In this document: piece after piece, positions 1 through 10,950 of the stretch
Position numbering within the stretch: position 1 is the first letter of the stretch
Layout: every line of letters starts with the position of its first letter
DNA from: Lentinula raphanica
Lineage: Eukaryota; Basidiomycota; Agaricomycetes; Agaricales; Omphalotaceae
Assembly: GCA_027919835.1 (NCBI GenBank)
Contig: JANVFP010000030.1
Location: 372,001 to 436,000, forward strand
Length of the DNA: 64,000 bases
Direction: 5' to 3'
Notes under the pieces: generated by a model
What the model was told of the DNA's origin: nothing
Seen by the model: the letters and a program-made list of their open reading frames with translations, nothing else
Database searches by the model: none
Made by a program: the position numbers and the translations under genes

Positions 1-369
1 GACACCTAAGGGATCCATCCAGAACTGCGTGGTGTAGAGCCAAATGTAAATCAAAAGCTCTATTAGAGGATTCTGAGCACTTTGGTGAAAAATGTGCATA
101 ACTCCACACAGACTGGGTATCATCACTAGGTCATAGTGGACAACTTGTAGGGGCAATAGAGCTCTGTATGCGTGCACAGTATAGTGGCAAGAGCTCTTGA
201 GGGTAGCCAGCAATTAAGTGTATTCATGTACACATTAGGTATGATGAAGGTGAAGACCTTCATGTACATACCTGTTGTGATGAACAGTGCACTATAATTA
301 CTGGGAGATGATCTGTTGTTTGCAGAGGCCTGCAGAAAGGCTCCCTACCCTTGGAATCTGCCTTCATGT
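1..369 (+). repeat. DIRS terminal repeat (left), truncated by window edge
   Basis: This segment matches 20,005-20,375 in the same orientation and 6488-6770 in inverted orientation, with scattered substitutions. It ends at the sequence catgtcga, next to the internal region beginning ctcccagag. At 6771-6990 and 19,870-20,004 the same internal region is reached through a different junction, so this end is inverted relative to the other two copies. Confidence 0.7.
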
Positions 370-1045
370 CGACTCCCAGAGTCTCTAGATCACTCTGGAC
401 CATGCCTAGACACATCACATGGGTCTCTGAATATATTTCGGACATTTCCAGCGCTTATGAGGCGCTTGGATCATCAGCTGATAGCTGCACATGATACCAT
501 CTTCACATGCATCAGGCAAATCATGATGGGGTTGATCTGGTCCTGATGGTGGCTGTTACAGGTGCCAGAGGTCTGAGCAGAGGCCTGTAAAAGCGAGTTT
601 CATCATCAGTTTTTGATCTCTCATTCTTCCTTTCCTTCCCCCATCATCTCTGCCCTGGGTGAGCCTGCCTGCATGTCCCCTGGCTCTATTTGAGCTCTGA
701 TTTCGCTCTGATTTCACTGTCCAGCACATTCCTCCAACTGTACAGACTATAGGCCTTCCAGAGGTGTCTCAGATACAGGAATCTGATATGAAATTTCGCA
801 TTTTTCACCATCAAGACACTGAACAGATACCAAAGCACATCCAGACAGATCTAAGGTGATCAGACACTGTAGGAGTTGATTCCTTTGTTAGATCTTGGGT
901 TTTTGGTGTCTCAGTGCGCTCTGATCATGTCTGATAAGCCTCTACATTGTACTAACTCTTATCTACATAGATCTAACCTTGATCTGCCTGTTTTTCCTTC
1001 ATTCTCCTGCTCTCCCTGAGCACCATCTTCATCTCAACACTCTGT

Positions 1046-4000
1046 ATGGCTCCCCATCGCTCTGAATAACCAGATCCTCTTGCTATCCATGCTGCTACAC
1101 CCTCCATGTCCAAATCTAGCCAGATCCATGCTGATCAGGCCTCATCTAAGCCCTTCAGACACCTTGATCTTGCTCAAACTCTCCCCAAATCCTTATCCAC
1201 CAAGATCAGAGCAGATCAGAGTGCTTCTGAGGCCTCTAGACCCCTCAATCCTGCTCAAACTCGCCTCAAACCCTTATCTGATCAGATCACTGGGCCAGAT
1301 CAGGCCAGATCAAAGTTACTCTCTGCCTCTCAAAAGTCCTCTAACATGTCCTCTCACTCTCAGATCACCTCTAGCTCGCTTCCTGGGCGCTCCATGGGCG
1401 CTCCTAGCTCCTTTAAACAGGGTAGAGTTCATGTCCACTTTAGGTCTGTGTCTCCTCATCCCTCTGATGTTCCATCCTCCTCTGCTGCTCCCCACTTGTC
1501 ACCTCCTCCCTCCCTTGCTGCCAGGCTCTCTGATGACCCTGAGCAAGCTCTGGAGTTTCAGGCAGTCAGTGAACAAGCCAGGACTCTGCAGGAAGTTGTT
1601 GAACAGTTTAGACATGAGGAGCTCAATGCTATGGAAGCCTTTAGGGCTATTAGAGATATATCATCCAATGATCCTGTTGTATCCCAAGATTATGTGTCTC
1701 AGATCATGGATATTCAGAGAGAGTCTAATCAGTTTAAGAGAGACAAACTCAAAGGGAAGGAGGCTGCTGTTTCAGCTGATCAGAATGCTGTCTCTCATGA
1801 GGATGCTGTCAATGAGGCTGCTTGGGCTAGCATGCAAGCCCAGATTCAGGACCTGGATGATGAGCAAGCCCAGCTTGACTCTGGTGCTTCTCCTCAAGAT
1901 TCAGAGCCTTGGACTTCTCCATTGCTCAAGGTTTATCCACATAGAAAAATTGACCTGGAGACATATAATAAATCCCAAATTATGGAGTACTTCAGATCTT
2001 CACCTTATGATCCATCTGTGGCTATCAGAGTTGATAAAGAAGCTAGGCAGAAGGCTGCCAACACTCCCTTTGATCTGGGCAATCCAGAAAGCTTCCACAC
2101 TCTTCTGCTCAAAGAGTTGTTATCTGCTAGGAAGAGGCCTTCTGGTGGTAGTTCATCATCTTCCTCTCCCAGTTCAAAACGTCGTGACACACCTTGTATC
2201 CTTTGGAATGAGAAGAGGTGTTCAGAGCCATGTCCTAATAACAGGAAGCATGGTTACTGCAGTAAGTGTGGAGAACAGCACAGAGCCATTGACAACCAGT
2301 CCTGCTATGACCAGCTTCAAATTCTTGCTACTTTGCACTCTATGTCTAGTTATATCAAAGTTGAAACTCCTTTCAATGTGGATCGCTTGGAACTCCTCTT
2401 ATCCACTCATCCCAATCAGCCCTTTGTTGCTTCTGTAATCCGCTCTCTGAGAGAAGGATTCTGGCCTTTCCATGAAGCAGAGTGGGAAGAGGAATGCAAG
2501 CAGAAAGTAGAGAATTATGTCACTGAAGAAGTGGACATTGCTGAACTCAAAGCTCACAGAGATCAGGAGGTTGCTGCTGGGAGGTGGTCAGAAGCACTAC
2601 CAGAAGACTTTGTACTATTACCTGGCATGAAGGTTTCCCCTATGTTTGTAGTCTGGCAGAAGGGGAAAGCCAGAATTGTCATGGACCACACTGCATCAGG
2701 CCTCAATGATGGTATACCTAGGGATGAGGCCAAAGTCAAATATGATGACATGCACACTTTTGGCCAGGTGCTCAATGATATTATCAAAGAGCACCCTAAC
2801 GAGGAGCTTGTGCTATTCAAGAGTGATGTAGCTAAAGCTTTCCTCAATCTCCCTGCTCATCCTCTTTGGCAACTGTGTCAAGTTGTATCTGTTGAAGGAA
2901 GATTTCATATTGTCAGGAGATTGGTCTTTGGAACTAGAACCTCTCCTCGCTGTTGGTGCTCTGTATCTGCACTTCTCTGTTGGTTTGGGACTGAGAAGCT
3001 AGGAATCCCTAATCTACATGTCTACATGGATGACTTCTTTGGCGGGGACTTCAAGAGAAATCTGATCACCTTCCATGGCAAGAAGTATCCCAAGAGACAA
3101 GTACAGCTTCTAGTCTTTTGGAACATGATTGACTGCCCCTATGAAGACAGAAAACAAGACTGGGGAGTCTGGCTCTTGATTGACTGCCCCTATGAAGACA
3201 GAAAACAAGACTGGGGAGTCTGGCTCTTAATCATTGGCTTCTTGACAGATATAATGAAGGGTTCCATTTCTTTGACTCAAGAGTCTATTGATGGACTTGT
3301 TCAAGCCATCCACACATTCCTTTCATCTCCCAATCGCAAAGCTGCACTCAGAGACTGGCAGCACTTCACATGTTCTTTGAACTGGTCACTCAATGTTCTT
3401 CCATGGGCCAGGCCTGCTCTCACAGAAATGTATTGCAAGATGAGTGGCAAAACACTTCAATTTTGTCACATCCCTATCAATGGTGAAGTGCATAGAGATC
3501 TGACCTGGTTCTCTGACATGCTCAAGTCTGCCATTGGGATATGATTTGTAAATGCCCAAGCATGGAGTGACAGTGAAGCAGATTTTGTGTGCTGGACTGA
3601 TGCTAGCAATGTAGGACTGTCCTTTGTTTATGCCAGCAATGGGTTTTGCTATCAAGTGCATCCAGCTCCTGGCAGCCCAATAGTAGACATCTTCTTCAGG
3701 GAGCTGCTGGCTATTCTATCAGAACTCCATCACATTGCATCCAAGCCTAGTCCACCCAAAAGAGCTCTGTTTTTCTCAGATAGCTTGGACTCAGTTCAAG
3801 TGCTCAGCTCTCTTGCAGTCAAAGAATCATCACACAACTCCATGCTCCTAGCTATTGCTGGTATAGTTCTCAAGACTGGTATTGACATCAGAGTTCGTCA
3901 TATACCTGGCAAGGACAATATCAAGGCAGACCTTCTATCTAGACTCCTACTGGATAACTTCAAGCTCCAATTCCCCTCCTACCGCGTCCGCACTTTATAA
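1046..4000 (+). pseudogene. DIRS-like gag/reverse transcriptase-RNase H polyprotein, broken
   Basis: The start at 1046 (MAPHRSE) is chosen because the second copy has the same ATG at 7871 with an open frame; here codon 8 is TAA (1067-1069) where the other copy has TCA. The main open stretch is 1106-3544. It has a Ser/Pro-rich N-terminal half, a Cys/His cluster near 2190-2310 (C, C, C, CxxC, H, C) and an RT domain with FKSDVAKAFLNL and the YMDD catalytic motif at 3022-3033. TGA at 3542-3544 replaces a CGA that is intact in the neighbouring copy (4624-4626). The RNase H part continues to 4000 with WTDAS, FRELLA, SDS and PGKDN motifs. A 51-bp in-frame duplication lies after the YMDD motif. Reverse transcription of element RNA is the family role; this copy is dead. 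Confidence 0.85.
3127..3228 (+). repeat. 51-bp tandem in-frame duplication inside RT
   Basis: Two adjacent 51-bp units (3127-3177 and 3178-3228) appear identical by eye and add 17 residues (motif DCPYEDRKQDWGVW) without shifting the frame. The duplication lies about 95 nt downstream of the YMDD motif, in the thumb/connection part of the RT. Confidence 0.9.
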
Positions 4001-4391
4001 GCCTCTACATTGTACTGACTCTTATCTACATAGATTTGACCTTGATCTGCCTGTTTTTCCTTCACCCCTCCTCTCCCTTATATCATGTATGTTCTCATTG
4101 TTTGCATATATGTAGTGGTATGTAGCTACATCCTTACCTATCTTGTACCATTATGTAACCCTCCATGATCTGCTCTGAATGTTATGAGCTTTGGCCCAGT
4201 GTTGGCTAACTTTAACTTCCTGTCCACCTGAGTGCAAAAGGCAGAGGTGCTCAGGGAGAGCAGGAGAATGAAGGAAAAACAGGCAGATCAAGGTCAGATC
4301 TATGTAGATAAGAGTCAGTACAAGGTAGAGGCTTATCAGACATGATCAGAGCGCACTGAGACACCAAAAACCAAGATCTAACAAAGGAATC
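4001..4391. other. Rearranged DIRS non-coding sequence with a scrap of Copia gag
   Basis: After the RNase H stop, 4001-4080 repeats the DIRS leader type (compare 920-1010), and 4240-4391 is the reverse complement of about 885-1025. Between them, 4165-4250 matches the start of the Copia gag at 19,070-19,135 read on the other strand. No gene is open here. The same DIRS/Copia junction occurs at 6455-6490. Confidence 0.7.
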
Positions 4392-5090
4392 AATTTGGCC
4401 AGGTGCTCAATGATGTTATCAAAGAGCACCCTAATGAGGAGCTTGTACTATTCAAGAGTGATGTAGCCAAAGCTTTCCTCAATCTCCCTGCTCATCCTCT
4501 CTCACTGAAATGTATTGCAAAATGAGTGGGAAGACACTCCAATTTCGTCACAGCCTTATCCATGGTCAAGTGCATAGGGACCTGACTTGGTTCTCTGACA
4601 TGCTCAAATCTGCCATTGGGATACGATTTGTAGATGCCCAAGCATGGAGTGACAGTGAAGCAGACTTTGTGTGCTGGACGGATGCAAGCAACATAGGTCT
4701 TTCCTTTGTCTATGCTAGCAATGGGTTCTGCTATTAAGTGCATCCAACTCCTGGCAGCCCAATAGTAGACATCTTCTTCAGGGAGCTGCTGGCTATTCTA
4801 TTAGGACTCCATCACATTGCATCCAAACCTAGTCCACCAAAAAGAGCTTTGTTGTTTCAGATAGCCTGGACCCAGTTCAAGTGCTCAGCTCTCTTGCAGT
4901 TAAAGAATCATCACACAACTCCATCCTCTTAGCTATTGCTGATATAGTTCCCAAGACTGGTATTGACATCAGAGTTCGTCATATTCCTGGCAAGGACAAC
5001 ATCAAGACAGACCTTCTATCTGGACTTTTACTGGATGAATTCAAGCTCCAGTTTCCCTCCTATCGCGTCCGCACTTTGAGCCTCCAAGAG
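4392..5090 (+). pseudogene. Second RT/RNase H fragment, internally deleted
   Basis: 4392-4498 matches 2760-2866 of copy 1. The sequence then jumps to the equivalent of about 3420, removing roughly 550 bp that includes YMDD. The RNase H part is well kept (CWTDASN, IFFRELLAI, PGKDN), but TAA at 4735-4737 replaces the CAA found in copy 1 and a frameshift follows near 4850. Unlike copy 1, this fragment runs straight into the recombinase gene at 5107, so it shows the native order RT, RNase H, YR. Confidence 0.8.
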
Positions 5091-5106
5091 AGCTACTGCC
5101 GGCGCG

Positions 5107-6339
5107 ATGGAGAGAGTCCTTTTAGAGGCCATGGGTGAGCAGAGGAAGAGACAAAGGCGCTCTGCTTACCCTTCTATGGACTTGAACAAGTTAGATGACT
5201 TGGTGTTATTTCTTCAAGCCCATGCCATTGAAAAGTCTACCAAACAGAACTATACTACAGGTGCTAGAGATTACATCCACTTCTGCACCTCACACAAACT
5301 TGATCTGGATCCTACTCCATCTACACTCTCCAGATACATTGCCTACACATCCAGACACATTGCCTCTGAACCCAAATATCTCTCTGGTGCTCGTCACTTT
5401 CTGAAACAACTCTATCCTCACTTTGATGAGTCTCGTGCTCATCCTCTGGTTCAAGCTACAATCAGAGGATCCAAGAAAGTTAGAGCTGATCCAGTCAAGA
5501 GGAAGCCTCCTCTTCAAATTTCTCATATTCAACTCTTCTATGACTCTCGTCATCTCTCCATCAGGAAAAATCTAGCTAGGCCCAGGTTGCCTGGAGACAC
5601 CCCAAAATTCCAGGCAGTTTCAAGTTCTTGAAATGATTTTAAGTCAACCTTATGTCTTCAGGCTTACCTGAGTTGCTTTGAAAATCTTTGGAAATCTTTG
5701 AGAATCTCTGGGAAGCCTGGGAAGCCTAAGCTTTTGGGGGGTGTCTCTAGGCTCTCTGGGCCCAAGGTATTTTTCCTGATGTCCTATGATGATCTTCTGT
5801 TTGCAACTCTCATGAGCTGTGGCTTCTATGGCTGTCACCGCATTGGTGAACTCACTGTTCCTAATCAGCATGATCTGCGTGACTGGCGTAAGGTGATCAA
5901 GCGGGCCTCTCTCAAGTTTGAGAATGGCAGAGCTGGTTACCACTTGCCTTATCACAAGAGTGATCCTTTTTACCATGGAACAGATATTCTCCAAAGTCAT
6001 CAAGCAGTGGCTAGTCCTGTGTCTCTCCTCAAGGAATACTGTACTATCAGAGACAAACTACATGGAGCCAGGCCTGCATTGTTCCTCTGTGAAGATGGAA
6101 CACTCCCCTCTAGATCCTGGTTTGAATCCAGGTTCTTTGCTTATGTTGGTAGGGAGTTTGGTGGGCATTCACTTAGAGCTGGGGGTGCAACCTTCTATGC
6201 CAGACCTGGTCTTTCAGAATCTATGATAATGGCCTTGGGACGTTGGTCTTCTACAGCTTGGAAAATATATATCAGAGACAATCCTACAGTAAGGGCAGAA
6301 CTACAACTAGCTTCACTCAAACAAGCCCAAAGATCTTGA
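5107..6339 (+). pseudogene. Tyrosine recombinase of the DIRS-like element, interrupted by a MITE
   Basis: The N-terminal SAM-like core-binding part (5107-5558) contains KSTKQNYTTGARDY and HPLVQATIRGSKK. The catalytic part (5784-6339) contains CHRIGEL (first Arg box), then HSLRAGG (His-x-x-Arg) and GRWSS followed by the Tyr of WKIYIRDNP. This is the R-H-R-Y set of tyrosine recombinases, which would carry out integration of the circular cDNA. A 223-bp MITE at 5559-5781 plus a 2-bp duplication splits the gene. The insertion adds 225 nt, so both halves stay in the same frame, but the MITE brings a TGA at 5629-5631. The start overlaps the end of the RNase H frame by about 30 nt. Confidence 0.88.
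5559..5781. mobile_element. CATCAGG MITE, family A, copy 1 (223 bp)
   Basis: Ends CATCAGGAAAAA and TTTTTCCTGATG are perfect 12-bp inverted repeats. The next about 45 bp of each arm pair imperfectly around GGCCCAGG and GAGACACCCC. The flanking dinucleotide TC (5557-5558, 5782-5783) is duplicated. The element has no coding capacity and sits inside the tyrosine recombinase gene. Confidence 0.85.
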
Positions 6340-6487
6340 CACTGTACAATAGTATCATTGTAATACCATCCAATCTGATATACAACCATTTACCTCGCGT
6401 CTCATTCACATTTTCTCTCACCACCATCCACCCCTCAACAACATCTCATAGCAACTTAAGGCCCTCCATGATCCGCTCTGAATGTTA

Positions 6488-6770
6488 TGGGCTTTGGTCA
6501 ACATGAAGGCGGATTCCAAGGGTAGGGAGCCTTTCTGCAGGCCTCTACAAACAACAGATCATCTCTCAGTAATTATAGTGTACTATTCATCACAACAGGT
6601 ATGTACATGAAAGTCTTCACCTTCATCATACCTAATGTGTACATGAATACACTTAATTGCTGGCTACCCCTCAAGTGCTCTTGCCACTATACTGTGTACG
6701 CATACAGAGCTCTATTGTCCCTACAAGTTGTCCACTATAACCCTATGATGATACTCACTCTGTGTTGAAT
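6488..6770 (-). repeat. DIRS terminal repeat (right, inverted)
   Basis: This is the reverse complement of about 85-369 with scattered substitutions. It begins at caacatgaagg, directly after the short sequence that also opens the Copia gag (gaatgttatgggctttgg). It marks the right end of copy 1 and is also the upstream part of the partial copy that follows. Confidence 0.75.
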
Positions 6771-8135
6771 TATTCATATTTTTTCAGAATGCTTTAATAA
6801 AGCTTTTGAAATATTTTCTATTCTACACAAAGCATTCCTGAACCAAACCTATAGGTGTCTTGGATAAAAATATACAGTTTGATGTCCTCTTCAAGATGCA
6901 AATAATTTTGAAGGCATTTGGTCTAGTGGTCTTTCTGCAATCCTCATTTTAAAATGCACACTCAAAACACTTGTGTGTTATTTCATTCCCAGAGCCTCTA
7001 TATCATTTAGCACCATGTCTAGACTCATCACATGGATTCCTGGACATATTTTGGACATTTCCGGCGCTTATAGGGCAGGATCATCAGCTGATAGCTGTAC
7101 ATGATCCCATCTTCACATGCATCAGGCAATTGATCATGGGGCTGTTTTAAATTGATGTGGCTGTTACAGGTGCCAGAGGTCTGAGCAGAGGCCTGTAAAA
7201 GCGAGTTGAAACATCAATTTTTGATCTCCCATTCTTCCTTTCCTTCCCCCACCATCTCTGACCTGGGTGAGGCTGCCTGCATGTCCCCTTGCTCTATTTG
7301 AGCTCTGATTTCACTATACAGCACATTCCTCCATCTGTACAGACTACAGGCTTTCCAGAGGTGTCTCAAATACAGGAATCTGGTATGAAATTTCGCATTT
7401 TTCACCATCAAGACCCTGAACAGATACCAAAGCACATCCAGACAGATCTAAGGTGATCAGACACTGTAGAAGTTGATTCCTTTGCTAGATCTTCATCAGT
7501 AAAAATATATCTAGGCCCAGGTTGCCTAGAGTTGCCTAGAGACACCCCCAAAATCCCAGGCAGTTTGAAGTCTTTGAAAAATTTCAAATCAATCTAGTGT
7601 CTTCAGGCCTACTTGAGTTGCTTTGAAAATCTTTGGAAATCTCTGAGTATTCAATCTGGGAAGCCTGGGCTTTGGGGGGTGTCTCTAGGCTCTTTGGGCT
7701 GAAGGTATTTTTCCTGATGTTGGGTTTTTAGTGTCTCAGTGCGCTCTGATCATGTCTGATAAGCCTCTACATTGTACTGATTCTTATCTACATAGATCTA
7801 ACCCTGATCTGCCTGTTTTTCCTTCATCCTCCTGCTCTCCCTGAGCACCATCTTCATCTCAACACTCTGTATGGCTCCCCATCGCTCTGAATCACCAGAT
7901 CCTCTTGCTATACATGCTGCTACACCCTCCATGTCCAAATCTAGCCAGATCCATGCTGATCAGGCCTCATCTAAGCCCTTCAAACACCTTGATCTTGCTA
8001 AAACTCTCCCCAAATCCTTATCCACCAAGATCAGACCAAATCAGAGTGCTTCTGAGGCCTCTAGACCCCTCAATCCTGCACAAACTTGCCTCACTCCCCT
8101 ATCTGATCAGATCTGGCTAGATCTGGCAAGTCATA
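6771..8135 (+). mobile_element. DIRS-like element, partial copy 2
   Basis: 6771-6990 is a diverged copy of the reverse complement of 19,870-20,100. 6990-7490 and 7720-8135 match 360-1300 of copy 1. Homology stops at about 8135 inside the gag-like region, so RT and recombinase are missing. A family A MITE sits at 7494-7719. Empty-site comparison with copy 1 (around 895-905) shows the insertion duplicated only TT. Confidence 0.8.
7494..7719. mobile_element. CATCAGG MITE, family A, copy 2 (226 bp), empty site available
   Basis: The left terminus is CATCAGTAAAAA (one change) and the right terminus TTTTTCCTGATG. TT is duplicated at 7492-7493 and 7720-7721. The uninterrupted sequence agatcttgggtttt exists in copy 1 near 892-905, which directly proves insertion and a 2-bp target-site duplication. 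Confidence 0.9.
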
Positions 8136-8233
8136 GGGACATCCCACATGGGACCTCCCAGGCCATAGGGACATCCCAGCTGAGTGGGACATCCCATTGG
8201 GGAATTCCCAGGGATTTTCAGCATGTTAGATAG
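7871..8233 (+). pseudogene. Truncated gag-like N-terminus of DIRS copy 2
   Basis: ATG at 7871 opens MAPHRSESPDPLAIHAATPS, the same start as copy 1 at 1046 but without its TAA. The frame stays open into the foreign sequence at about 8135 and ends at 8233. It shows which ATG the family uses. Only about 90 residues are element-derived. Confidence 0.7.
8137..8230. repeat. Short palindromic GGGACATCCC repeats
   Basis: Three copies of GGGACATCCC, one GGGACCTCCC and a GGGGAATTCCC lie within about 90 bp, spaced 10-25 bp. They sit exactly where homology to the DIRS element stops. They may be the edge of another element or a protein-binding cluster; I cannot tell which. Confidence 0.5.
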
Positions 8234-8235
8234 GG

Positions 8236-9976
8236 GATTTTCAGGTCTTGTCCTATCATCATATTAGTAATATGATATCTTTTGGTGATTGCCTAAAGTA
8301 TCAGCTGTGCCCGAGTTCTCACAGATCCTGGCCTTTTTCACTACATAACCCCATTGCAGGTTTTGACTGGGGTCAAAGCTTCAATGTTCAATTGACCCGT
8401 GGCCAGCACAAATGCCACATGGCCAGACTTTTGCAGGCCGTCATTGCAAAGTTGCCGCAAAGCTCTTTCCACTTACCAAATTAATAAACTATGCCATTTC
8501 TCAATTGCCAGCTTGTGAAACTGTTACTGCTACAGAGGGTAGTGAATCTATCACAAAACCTCGTCCTATTCAAGCCATGAATCTATCCCAACTCAAAAAT
8601 GTTGCAATGATGATACATGGCCAACAACAAACTCAAGAAAGCAGAAAGATTGATGTGGACAAAATGATTGCATTAATAGTAGGCGCATTCTTCATTCCCT
8701 ACTGACCCGCATCGATGAACTCACTGACAACATTAATATGGTTTATACAGCATTGACACCGTCTACTTCTATCCCTGCATGTGTACACCTTCCAATATGT
8801 GATATTTACATTACCATGTTCTCCGCTGTCAAGGTCAAATCTATTTGTGCAACAACAATCCTGAAATATATTGACCCACTTGTATTCCAGAAAGAAACAG
8901 GCTGTCCTTTGCTATCCAAATTGACCATCATTGGGACAACCAATGAGTACCGATGTTCTATTCTTCCAAAAAGTTTTCTATTTTGATAAAAGTTTGATCA
9001 CAGATATTCTGCCAATTCCTGTCTTCTATAGTGTGATCATCAGTACATCTCTACATTCCTGGTGCATATGTTTCAGGAAGCCTAAAAAGCCAGACAGCCT
9101 CTAGAATGTTGCGACAAGCATAGGCTCATCAAGAAGTCCATTACGCTATCACATTGCTTGTCCTCAATGCTCTTCATGGAGCTGCCCTGATAGATTTATT
9201 TTTATGTTTAGAAAATGATATACATTTGAGTCCTACTTTTGAATTTGGCTCTGAGTTGATTTCAAGGTACGTTCATGAGGTCCCTTGATGATCACCATAT
9301 CTAACGATTAAATGTTACACTAAATGAAATCACTTGAACTCTACAATGTCTCTCGGGTGTCCTGCTCTTACTATGAGACATGACTGCAAGTTGAAATTTT
9401 TATGTCTAACTCTATCTGATCTAGGTTCTGCCTGCTATTGATTAAGTATGCCAGTATTAGCCTGAGCTAGTATTGATGTTCATCTGTTCTGTCTTCCCAA
9501 TCAGGAATTTTATCTACAGTGGTCTCAAATACAATCCATCAGATTTGCAAAGGCAATTTTCTGTGAGCAAAGAACAATGTTCAAAGCCAAGGGACCTATG
9601 AAGAAGAAAGAATAGGAAGGTGTACTTTTTGCTTTCTTTGCATGCATTGTTTTTCTTTTTGAGATCACTGATTGCAGTGCATCAACACTAATGTCTTGAA
9701 ATTGTCACATGAGTTGAAGCTCAGCAAGAAAAAATGCAACACCAGCTTTTGTCAGTAAATCTACAGTCATCTTTTCATTCTCTATTATGTTGTACTCTGT
9801 CAAAATAATATGTGCTAATTCAAGAGTGTGACATTCACTGGTGACGTCGCGTGCTTCATGCTCGGAGTTTCGAACCCACGCTTTTCTACTTTTTCTTTGA
9901 CCTGATTTTTTGGATGTGTGGATAAGCTCACTGAGCTTTACAAGTCACTTCGATCTGTACTTTCACATTCAACACA
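8236..9976. other. Unassigned AT-rich stretch with two short open frames
   Basis: Plus-strand frames at 8412-8705 and 8738-8986 look protein-like (TRIDELTDNINMVYTAL, FSAVKVKSICATTILKY). They could be remnants of one gene broken by stops, but I recognise no family. From 9000 to 9976 I see no gene, no terminal repeats and no long repeat shared with the rest of the window. Confidence 0.4.
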
Positions 9977-10640
9977 ATGGCAACACAAGAAGAAGACAAA
10001 GACAATTCCTACTACACAGGTCCCGATGATGAATTTAGAGCACTTCACACATTGCCAGAGCAAAGCAATGTTCTGAATCCTGAAGCAACACCCACTCAGC
10101 AAAAGCTGGTATGCTTCTTTATGATTCTATGACTGTCGATCGAATGTACAGCTTAGAGGTCAAAGCAAACCATCAGGAAAAATATCTTGGGCCCAGAGAA
10201 CTTAGAGACACCCCCCAAAAGCTTAGGCTTCCCAGGCTTCCCAGAGATTCTCAAAGATTTCCAAAGATTTTCAAAGCAACTCAGGTAAGCCTGAAGACAT
10301 AAGGTTGACTTAAAATCATTTTAAGAACTTGAAACTGCCTGGAATTTTGGGGGTGTCTCCAGGCAACCTGGGCCTAGATAAATTTTTCCTGATGACGCAG
10401 GGCTGGAAGTTTAAGTCAACAGCAACAGGGACTGGAAAATTTGTCCCTCGCATGACCCGAGCTACCTCCAAGACAGTGTCTGAAACTGCTTCCAATGATG
10501 ACGATGGTCCCATTTGTGGAAAACCTGGCCCTAGTAGGACCACAGCTACATCCAAGGCGATGTCCAAAACTCCTTCCAATGATGACAACAGGCTATGGGG
10601 ACATGGAAGCTCCCCAGTACAGCACCAGGTTGTCAAATAA
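9977..10640 (+). CDS. Small spliced hypothetical gene interrupted by a MITE
   Basis: Exon 1 (9977-10108, 44 codons, MATQEEDKDN) joins in frame over a 48-nt GT-AG intron (10109-10156) to exon 2, starting RSKQ at 10157. Exon 2 is split by the MITE at 10171-10394. With the MITE and one AC copy removed, the frame continues TQGWKFKSTATG and ends VQHQVVK at 10640. The C-terminal part contains a twofold internal repeat (RATSKTVSETASNDD and TATSKAMSKTPSNDD). It is Ser/Thr-rich with no known domain. It may be the N-terminal piece of a larger lost gene. The MITE adds 226 nt and therefore shifts the frame. Confidence 0.45.
10171..10394. mobile_element. CATCAGG MITE, family A, copy 3 (224 bp)
   Basis: Perfect 12-bp ends, AC duplicated at 10169-10170 and 10395-10396. 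It lies in reverse orientation to copy 1 at 5559 and is closely similar to it over its length. It interrupts the second exon of the small gene around it. Confidence 0.88.
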
Positions 10641-10950
10641 TTGCATCAAAATTGAGACAAGCAGAAAGTTCGGCTGAGGTGATGCTATAGGTGATTCCAT
10701 TGGATGAGGAGATGGTATTTTGGTTCGCATTGACTTGTTTGAGCCACTCGAGGGGTTTCATTAGTGTGGATGGGGTTTGCTGCCAGAGTTGAAGGTATAG
10801 TGAATTCTGAGGAATAAGGTGCATCAAGTTTGTCCTTTATATTTTCCTCCTTGTCTAATCCTGAGTTGTCTAGGGGCAAGAGAAGGAAATCCAATCACAA
10901 GGTGGATGCATCATTAACTTCCAAATGTGAGATTAAATTTGGATCTGGGA
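10641..10950. other. No recognisable feature
   Basis: I see no supported gene, repeat or element end here. Minus-strand frames are short and lack protein-like composition. Confidence 0.5.

Larger units (their letters stand above)
1..6770 (+). mobile_element. DIRS-like tyrosine-recombinase retrotransposon, rearranged copy 1
   Basis: Composite element holding a gag-like/RT/RNase H region (1046-4000), a second internally deleted RT/RNase H copy (4392-5090) and a tyrosine recombinase (5107-6339). The segment at 1-369 returns in inverted orientation at 6488-6770, matching the inverted terminal repeats of DIRS elements rather than the direct LTRs of Gypsy or Copia. DIRS elements are known to integrate through a circular intermediate with a tyrosine recombinase instead of a DDE integrase. 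I see no methyltransferase domain. The left end lies outside the window. The duplicated RT block and the inverted piece at 4240-4391 show internal rearrangement, and several stops make this copy inactive. A Ngaro-type assignment is the main alternative. Confidence 0.8.

Noticed and set aside
1080..2438. A 452-residue plus-strand frame overlapping the DIRS gag region
   Set aside because: It is a Leu-rich shadow of the 1106-3544 frame. The latter has the zinc cluster and RT motifs and is conserved in the second copy.
9838..9890. Possible tRNA on the minus strand (GGGTTCGAAACTC B-box-like)
   Set aside because: No acceptable A box, cloverleaf or acceptor stem could be drawn around it.
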